Source: Bin55 sp963667455 (lineage in GTDB: Bacteria > Pseudomonadota > Gammaproteobacteria > Pseudomonadales > Azotimanducaceae). From it: 64,000 nucleotides of DNA. The stretch spans positions 310,001 through 374,000 of the forward strand of contig CAXXFR010000029.1 of the NCBI GenBank assembly GCA_963667455.2, read 5' to 3'. This document shows positions 63,679-64,000 of the stretch, piece after piece. Each line of letters begins with the position of its first letter. The stretch's first letter is position 1. The notes beneath the pieces were generated by a model. That model made no database searches, was not told the origin of the DNA, and saw only the letters and a list, made by a program, of their open reading frames with translations. A program made the position numbers and the translations under genes.

Positions 63679-64000
63679 ATTCGATCAATCAGTTGGCTTC
63701 TGAACTACGAGAGCTTCCGCCAGAGAGTCCTTCTGCGGATCTATTGGATCGAGTGCGCAATCGCATTCAGAGGCGCAACACAATTCATCAGCAAATCATG
63801 AGGTTCGGAGCCGTTTCGGGTGTGGCCATTGCGGTGATCGGAACGGTCGTGTTCAACCTCGATTACCTAGATCGGTCAGATCCAGTGATGTCGGTGCAAC
63901 AAGCAGGGCTAGCTTCCGACTCCGATGCACAGTTGACCCCATTGCAACGGGAATTGTTGCAAAACTATTCGGTATCAACTCTCGCGCAGTCGGCGATCAT
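63669..64000 (+). CDS. Probable membrane-bound anti-sigma factor (3' end outside window)
   Basis: ATG at 63669, ten bases inside the sigma gene, so translation is coupled. 110 complete codons are visible to the window edge. A cytoplasmic N-terminus (NSINQLASELRELPPESPSADLLDRVRNRIQ) with a likely sigma-binding helix precedes one membrane helix (FGAVSGVAIAVIGTVVFNL), then a periplasmic region continues. No zinc-binding anti-sigma (HxxxCxxC) motif is seen. Role inferred from position and topology. Confidence 0.75.
   Translation, partial: MSVNSINQLASELRELPPESPSADLLDRVRNRIQRRNTIHQQIMRFGAVSGVAIAVIGTVVFNLDYLDRSDPVMSVQQAGLASDSDAQLTPLQRELLQNYSVSTLAQSAI

Noticed and set aside
1..64000. CRISPR arrays, rRNA, tRNA and riboswitches
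   Set aside because: No regularly spaced direct repeats, no ribosomal RNA and no cloverleaf-like segment was recognised by eye; a tRNA or covariance scan could still find small RNAs.

Overview
The window is chromosomal DNA from a Gammaproteobacterium, probably an uncultivated marine or host-associated heterotroph. The evidence is conserved gene order: ponA / aroK-aroB / SPOR gene / hslV-hslU / DUF971 / ubiE-ubiJ-ubiB / tatABC / dtd, then trmL, secB, a YibN-like rhodanese, gpmI, envC, and mutY-yggX. The same neighbours occur in Pseudomonas-type genomes. Ubiquinone genes, outer-membrane proteins, a TonB-dependent receptor and Tat export show a Gram-negative respiring cell. GTG and TTG starts are unusually common among the housekeeping genes.

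Layout. 1-6.9 kb: end of a peptide ABC transporter ATPase, an outer-membrane barrel, an acyl-CoA synthetase, malate dehydrogenase, a Nudix hydrolase, a lipoprotein and an unknown protein. 7.1-15.4 kb: gltBD glutamate synthase converging on priA. 15.4-21.6 kb: the clearest accessory zone, with a TonB-dependent receptor, a relic of an IS256-family transposase, three small membrane-protein genes of unfamiliar type, and a decayed second copy of part of the same receptor. 21.7-26.7 kb: ribosomal protein L31, an M48 protease, an AIM24 protein and PBP1A.

27.1-34.6 kb: a tight co-directional run (aroK, aroB, FtsN/DamX-like SPOR protein, hslVU, DUF971, ubiE, ubiJ, ubiB), many junctions being 4-bp stop/start overlaps. 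34.6-38.2 kb: a large DNA-binding protein carrying a sigma-70 region 4 motif, tatABC (TatC lacks the signal-peptide-recognition glutamate) and dtd. 38.2-41 kb: a sulfur/tRNA cluster (PP-loop thiolase-like enzyme plus TusA-like carrier, TrmL, SecB, rhodanese). 41-48 kb: gpmI, envC, mutY-yggX and small metabolic genes, including an alpha/beta hydrolase with cysteine at the nucleophile position. 48.4-48.9 kb: a Doc-type toxin and a 59-residue putative antitoxin; the toxin frame has only an ATT codon available as start.

49-64 kb is mostly on the minus strand up to 59.7 kb: a HEAT-like periplasmic protein, an NCS2 permease fused to a kinase-like ATPase domain, tandem four-helix membrane paralogues, a DUF1080 protein, an aldehyde dehydrogenase with a strong terminator, and a sensor-HAMP-SpoIIE-STAS phosphatase. 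Then on the plus strand come an AGPS-like flavoprotein, a luciferase-like oxidoreductase, and an ECF sigma factor with its probable anti-sigma partner. A sigma-E-like promoter lies so close to the sigma start codon that a leaderless mRNA is predicted. No rRNA, tRNA or CRISPR array was recognised.
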